Of a DNA stretch of 9,467 nucleotides, positions 6,943 through 9,467 are shown piece after piece. The DNA comes from Spirochaetota bacterium (GTDB taxonomy: Bacteria > Spirochaetota > B62-G9 > DRHN01). The DNA lies in the NCBI GenBank assembly GCA_023136305.1, contig JAGLSF010000057.1:1-9467 (forward strand), in the 5' to 3' direction. The translations under genes were made by a program, and so were the position numbers. Position 1 is the first letter of the stretch. Every line of letters starts with the position of its first letter. The notes below the pieces were generated by a model. It saw only the letters and a list, made by a program, of their open reading frames with translations, was not told the origin of the DNA and ran no database searches.

Positions 6943-8214
6943 CTACTCGAGCATAAGTCGCATGTGCCGCTTCTTGCCGGCACGCAGGTCCAGGGCACCT
7001 TCCTTGAAATCCCTTTCTGAAAGGGCCTCATTCTCGTCACTGACACGCCTTCCCTCAACATAGGCGCCACCCTGTTGGATGAGCCTTCTGCCCTCACTCT
7101 TGCTTGAAACAAGACCCGCAGCAAGTAAAGCGTCCACAACGGTGAATCCCTTGTCGAGCTTTGAGCGCCCTATTGAGGCGGACGGAGATTCTGCAGTCCC
7201 CCCGCCTGCCCTGGCAATGGATGACGAAGTCTCAACCGTGAGGCCCGGGTCCGCCTCTCCGAACTTCTCCGTTGATGCGCGGAAGGCCTTTTGCGCCTCC
7301 TCCTCGCCATGATTGATCATTGTGGCTTCAAAGGCGAGTATCTCCTTTGTGCGGTTCAAGAGCGGTGGCTTCAAAGACACAAGGCCATGCACCTCTTTCA
7401 TGGGGAGGAAGGTGAAGAGGCCGAGATAACGCCCCACATCGCTGTCCATGGTGTTCCGGAAAAACTGGTAATAGTCATAGGGAGAGGTTTTTTCCGCATC
7501 AAGCCAGACAGCCCCCTTGACGGACTTTCCAAACTTCTCACCCGCTGAGTTGGTAATCAGCGGGAATGTTACACCGAAGATCTCCTTTCCGGAGAGCCTT
7601 CTGGTGAGATCGATGCCGGCAACAATATTCCCCCACTGGTCTTGTCCGCCCATCTGCAGATCACAGTCGTAATCCCGGTTGAGCACGTAGAAATCGTATG
7701 CCTGCAGCACCATGTAGTTGAACTCGATGAAGGTCAGTCCCTGCTCGAGCCGCTGCTTGACCGACTCGGCCGAGAGCATCCTGTTCACGGAGAAATGCTT
7801 TCCAACGTCGCGGAGGAATTCGATGTAGTTTAGATTCACAAGCCAGTCGGCGTTGTTCAGGAGGAGCGCCTTGCCTTCGTCAAAAGAGATGAAGTGGGAG
7901 AGCTGTCGCTTGAGGGCCTCTCCGTTTCTATGCAACTCATCGATGCTCAGAAGCTTTCGGGTCTCAGTCCTGCCCGATGGGTCGCCCACGAGGCCCGTTC
8001 CACCGCCAACCAGTCCTATGGGACGGTGTCCATTTCTCTGCAGGTGGGCCAGCGACATGATGGGAACGAGGCTTCCCGCATGCAGGGAATCCGCAGTGGG
8101 ATCAAACCCTATGTATGCTGTCACCCGCTTCTTATCAAAGAGTTTCCCGATGGCCTGCTCATCGGTAACCTGGAAGATGAATCCTCGCTCCTTCAACACG
8201 TCATAGGGGTTCAT
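6943..8214 (-). CDS. tyrS: Tyrosine--tRNA ligase
   Basis: TyrS is a homodimeric class I synthetase that charges tRNA-Tyr in the cytoplasm. At 423 residues it is the usual length. YIGFDPTADSLHAGSL (34-49) contains the HIGH-like element (HAGS), and GGTGLVGDPSGR (71-82) follows. MGGQDQWGN (188-196) is the tyrosine-site segment, and KFGKS (227-231) is the KMSKS-like loop. A Ser/Ala/Gly-rich linker (about 329-349) precedes a C-terminal S4-type RNA-binding domain from about residue 356 (TVVDALLAAGLV ... LIQQGGAYVEGRRV). The ATG at 8214 was chosen because MNPYDVLKERGF fits the family start. A longer in-frame extension to 8319 encodes unrelated sequence. The Shine-Dalgarno sequence is weak. The gene lies 123 bp after lon on the same strand and converges on folE with a 4-bp gap. 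Confidence 0.97.
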   Translation of the reverse strand: MNPYDVLKERGFIFQVTDEQAIGKLFDKKRVTAYIGFDPTADSLHAGSLVPIMSLAHLQRNGHRPIGLVGGGTGLVGDPSGRTETRKLLSIDELHRNGEALKRQLSHFISFDEGKALLLNNADWLVNLNYIEFLRDVGKHFSVNRMLSAESVKQRLEQGLTFIEFNYMVLQAYDFYVLNRDYDCDLQMGGQDQWGNIVAGIDLTRRLSGKEIFGVTFPLITNSAGEKFGKSVKGAVWLDAEKTSPYDYYQFFRNTMDSDVGRYLGLFTFLPMKEVHGLVSLKPPLLNRTKEILAFEATMINHGEEEAQKAFRASTEKFGEADPGLTVETSSSIARAGGGTAESPSASIGRSKLDKGFTVVDALLAAGLVSSKSEGRRLIQQGGAYVEGRRVSDENEALSERDFKEGALDLRAGKKRHMRLMLE

Positions 8215-8252
8215 GTCTGGTTGGCACCCTGGTATATTTTCAATTTCCCTGT

Positions 8253-8281
8253 AATGTACTGAATGGTTTTTAAAAAGTAAA
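8253..8281 (-). promoter_or_regulatory. Candidate promoter for tyrS
   Basis: On the minus strand, TTTACT (8281-8276) is followed after 17 bases, including an A/T-rich run, by TACATT (8258-8253). The predicted leader is about 32 bases, so no room exists for a T-box attenuator. Each hexamer matches consensus at four of six positions. Confidence 0.4.
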
Positions 8282-8306
8282 TGGCAGTAAAAAGGGGCCC
8301 AAAGAC

Positions 8307-8328
8307 AAAAAAGTGACATGTCCCCATG
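8307..8328 (-). terminator. Weak terminator candidate after lon
   Basis: Downstream of the lon stop, the minus strand reads CATG-GGGA-CATG (8328-8317), a 4-bp stem closed by a GNRA-type tetraloop. Four bases later comes a run of six T (8312-8307). The stem is short for an intrinsic terminator, so read-through into tyrS remains possible. Confidence 0.25.
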
Positions 8329-8337
8329 ATTCCATGC

Positions 8338-9467
8338 CTAAGCGAAGACGTACTGCAGAACGTCATCCATCCTTTCCACCAGGTGGAAGCTAATACCCTT
8401 CTTTATATGTTCGGGGATCTCGTTCAGGTCCTTCTGGTTCTCCTTGGGAATAATGATCTCTCTCATCTTCGCCCGCTTTGCGGCAATAACCTTCTCCTTG
8501 ATGCCTCCCACGGGCAGCACATTGCCGATAAGGGACAGTTCACCGGTCATGGCGAGCCTGTTCTTGATTTTTTTGCCCGTGACAAGGGAAAGCATGGCCG
8601 ATGCCATGGTGATTCCGGCGGAAGGTCCGTCCTTGGGTGTGGCACCTGCAGGCACATGCAGGTGAATGAATTTTTTCTCGTACAGACTCTCGTCCACGCC
8701 ATAGCTGGTCCCGATCGAACGCACCCAGGACAGTGCGATGTTGGCGGATTCAACCATAACATCACCCAGGCTTCCGGTAAGCTTTAAACTGCCCTTGCCA
8801 GGGATAAGGTTCGATTCCACCGTGAGGGTTGCACCGCCGAGGGGTGTCCACGCAAGCCCGATGGTAATACCAGGCCGGGTTATCCGCTGGTACAATTCCT
8901 CGATGAAGATGCGCTCACCCAGATAATCGCGGATGTTCTCCCTTTTGAGAACAAGGGGAAAGCTGATCTCCTTCTCGAGAGACTTGCGTGCCACTTTACG
9001 GGACACCTTATCAACAGCCTTTTCGAAGTTACGCAGACCCGCTTCACGCACATACCCCTGAAGAATCTCCTGAAGAGCGCCCTTCTGAAACTTCACATCA
9101 CTTTTTTTCAGGCCGTGACGTTCGATGGAGCGAGGAATGATGTACCGCTTGCCGATCTCGATCTTCTCCTCTTCTATGTAGCCCGAGAGACGTATGACTT
9201 CCATGCGGTCGAGCAGAGGGACCGGGATGGTGTCAAGTGTATTGGCCGTGGTGATGAACATGATCTGCGAGAGGTCAAAGGGAAGGTCCAGATAATGGTC
9301 CCTGAAATAAACGTTTTGCTCGGGGTCGAGCACCTCGAGGAGAGCCGAAGAGGGGTCGCCCTGAAAGCTCATGCCGAGCTTGTCGATCTCATCGAGCATG
9401 ATGACGGGGTTTCGTGTCCGCACAATCTTCAGAGCCTGTACGATCTTGCCCGGCATTGCACCGATGT
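8338..9467 (-). CDS. lon: ATP-dependent Lon protease, C-terminal part (cut by window edge)
   Basis: Lon is a cytoplasmic hexameric AAA+ serine protease that degrades damaged and regulatory proteins. The window holds the last 375 residues; the full protein is usually about 780-820. Counting from the first complete codon at the window edge, the AAA+ part shows Walker B MLDEIDK (23-29), sensor-1-type TTANTLDTIP (72-81) and LLDRMEVI (84-91, likely arginine finger). The helical subdomain follows (about 95-180). The protease domain begins near GLAWTPLGGATL (203-214). It contains PKDGPSAG (277-284) with catalytic Ser282 and GGIKEK (320-325) with catalytic Lys323, so the Ser-Lys dyad is intact. The stop is at 8340-8338. 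The ATPase Walker A and N-terminal substrate-binding domain lie beyond the right edge. tyrS follows on the same strand. Confidence 0.97.
   Translation of the reverse strand, partial: IGAMPGKIVQALKIVRTRNPVIMLDEIDKLGMSFQGDPSSALLEVLDPEQNVYFRDHYLDLPFDLSQIMFITTANTLDTIPVPLLDRMEVIRLSGYIEEEKIEIGKRYIIPRSIERHGLKKSDVKFQKGALQEILQGYVREAGLRNFEKAVDKVSRKVARKSLEKEISFPLVLKRENIRDYLGERIFIEELYQRITRPGITIGLAWTPLGGATLTVESNLIPGKGSLKLTGSLGDVMVESANIALSWVRSIGTSYGVDESLYEKKFIHLHVPAGATPKDGPSAGITMASAMLSLVTGKKIKNRLAMTGELSLIGNVLPVGGIKEKVIAAKRAKMREIIIPKENQKDLNEIPEHIKKGISFHLVERMDDVLQYVFA

Noticed and set aside
6964..6983. Hairpin GTGCCG ... CGGCAC near the folE/tyrS junction.
   Set aside because: It lies within the tyrS coding sequence and lacks a T-run on either strand, so it is unlikely to terminate either transcript.

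Overview
The window looks like a stretch of ordinary bacterial chromosome of moderately high GC, densely coded, with short intergenic gaps and frequent strand switches. I see no phage, transposon, plasmid, CRISPR or rRNA/tRNA signatures. PheT, MnmE, FolE, TyrS and Lon are all of bacterial type. The ATP-grasp/FMN protein resembles families I associate with anaerobes (clostridia, spirochaetes, syntrophic or sulfate-reducing delta-proteobacteria). My best guess is therefore an anaerobic delta-proteobacterium-like or spirochaete-like organism. That is an inference and not a taxonomic call.

Layout from left to right: (1) the first 228 codons of pheT on the minus strand, cut by the left edge. (2) A divergent intergenic region with a promoter candidate on each strand. 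(3) A plus-strand pair made of a PaaI-like hotdog thioesterase and, 45 bp later, a 733-residue protein joining an ATP-grasp ligase-type half to an FMN-dependent alpha-hydroxy-acid-dehydrogenase-like half. (4) A convergent zinc-dependent medium-chain alcohol/polyol dehydrogenase on the minus strand. (5) A 230-bp divergent region with two perfect-arm palindromes. (6) Plus-strand mnmE, then folE (GTP cyclohydrolase I). (7) tyrS on the minus strand, with only 4 bp between its stop codon and that of folE. (8) The C-terminal 375 codons of lon on the minus strand, cut by the right edge and lying upstream of tyrS in transcription order.

Most of this is housekeeping: two aminoacyl-tRNA synthetases, a tRNA wobble-modification GTPase, pterin/folate precursor synthesis and a quality-control protease. 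The unusual part is the thioesterase plus ATP-grasp/FMN gene pair (823-3540). An acyl-activating ligase-type domain is covalently joined to a flavin domain, which carries a five-cysteine motif at the junction and has Arg where alpha-hydroxy-acid oxidases have their catalytic His. A thioesterase precedes it in the probable operon. This suggests an uncharacterised carboxylate/acyl pathway. The substrate cannot be read from the sequence.
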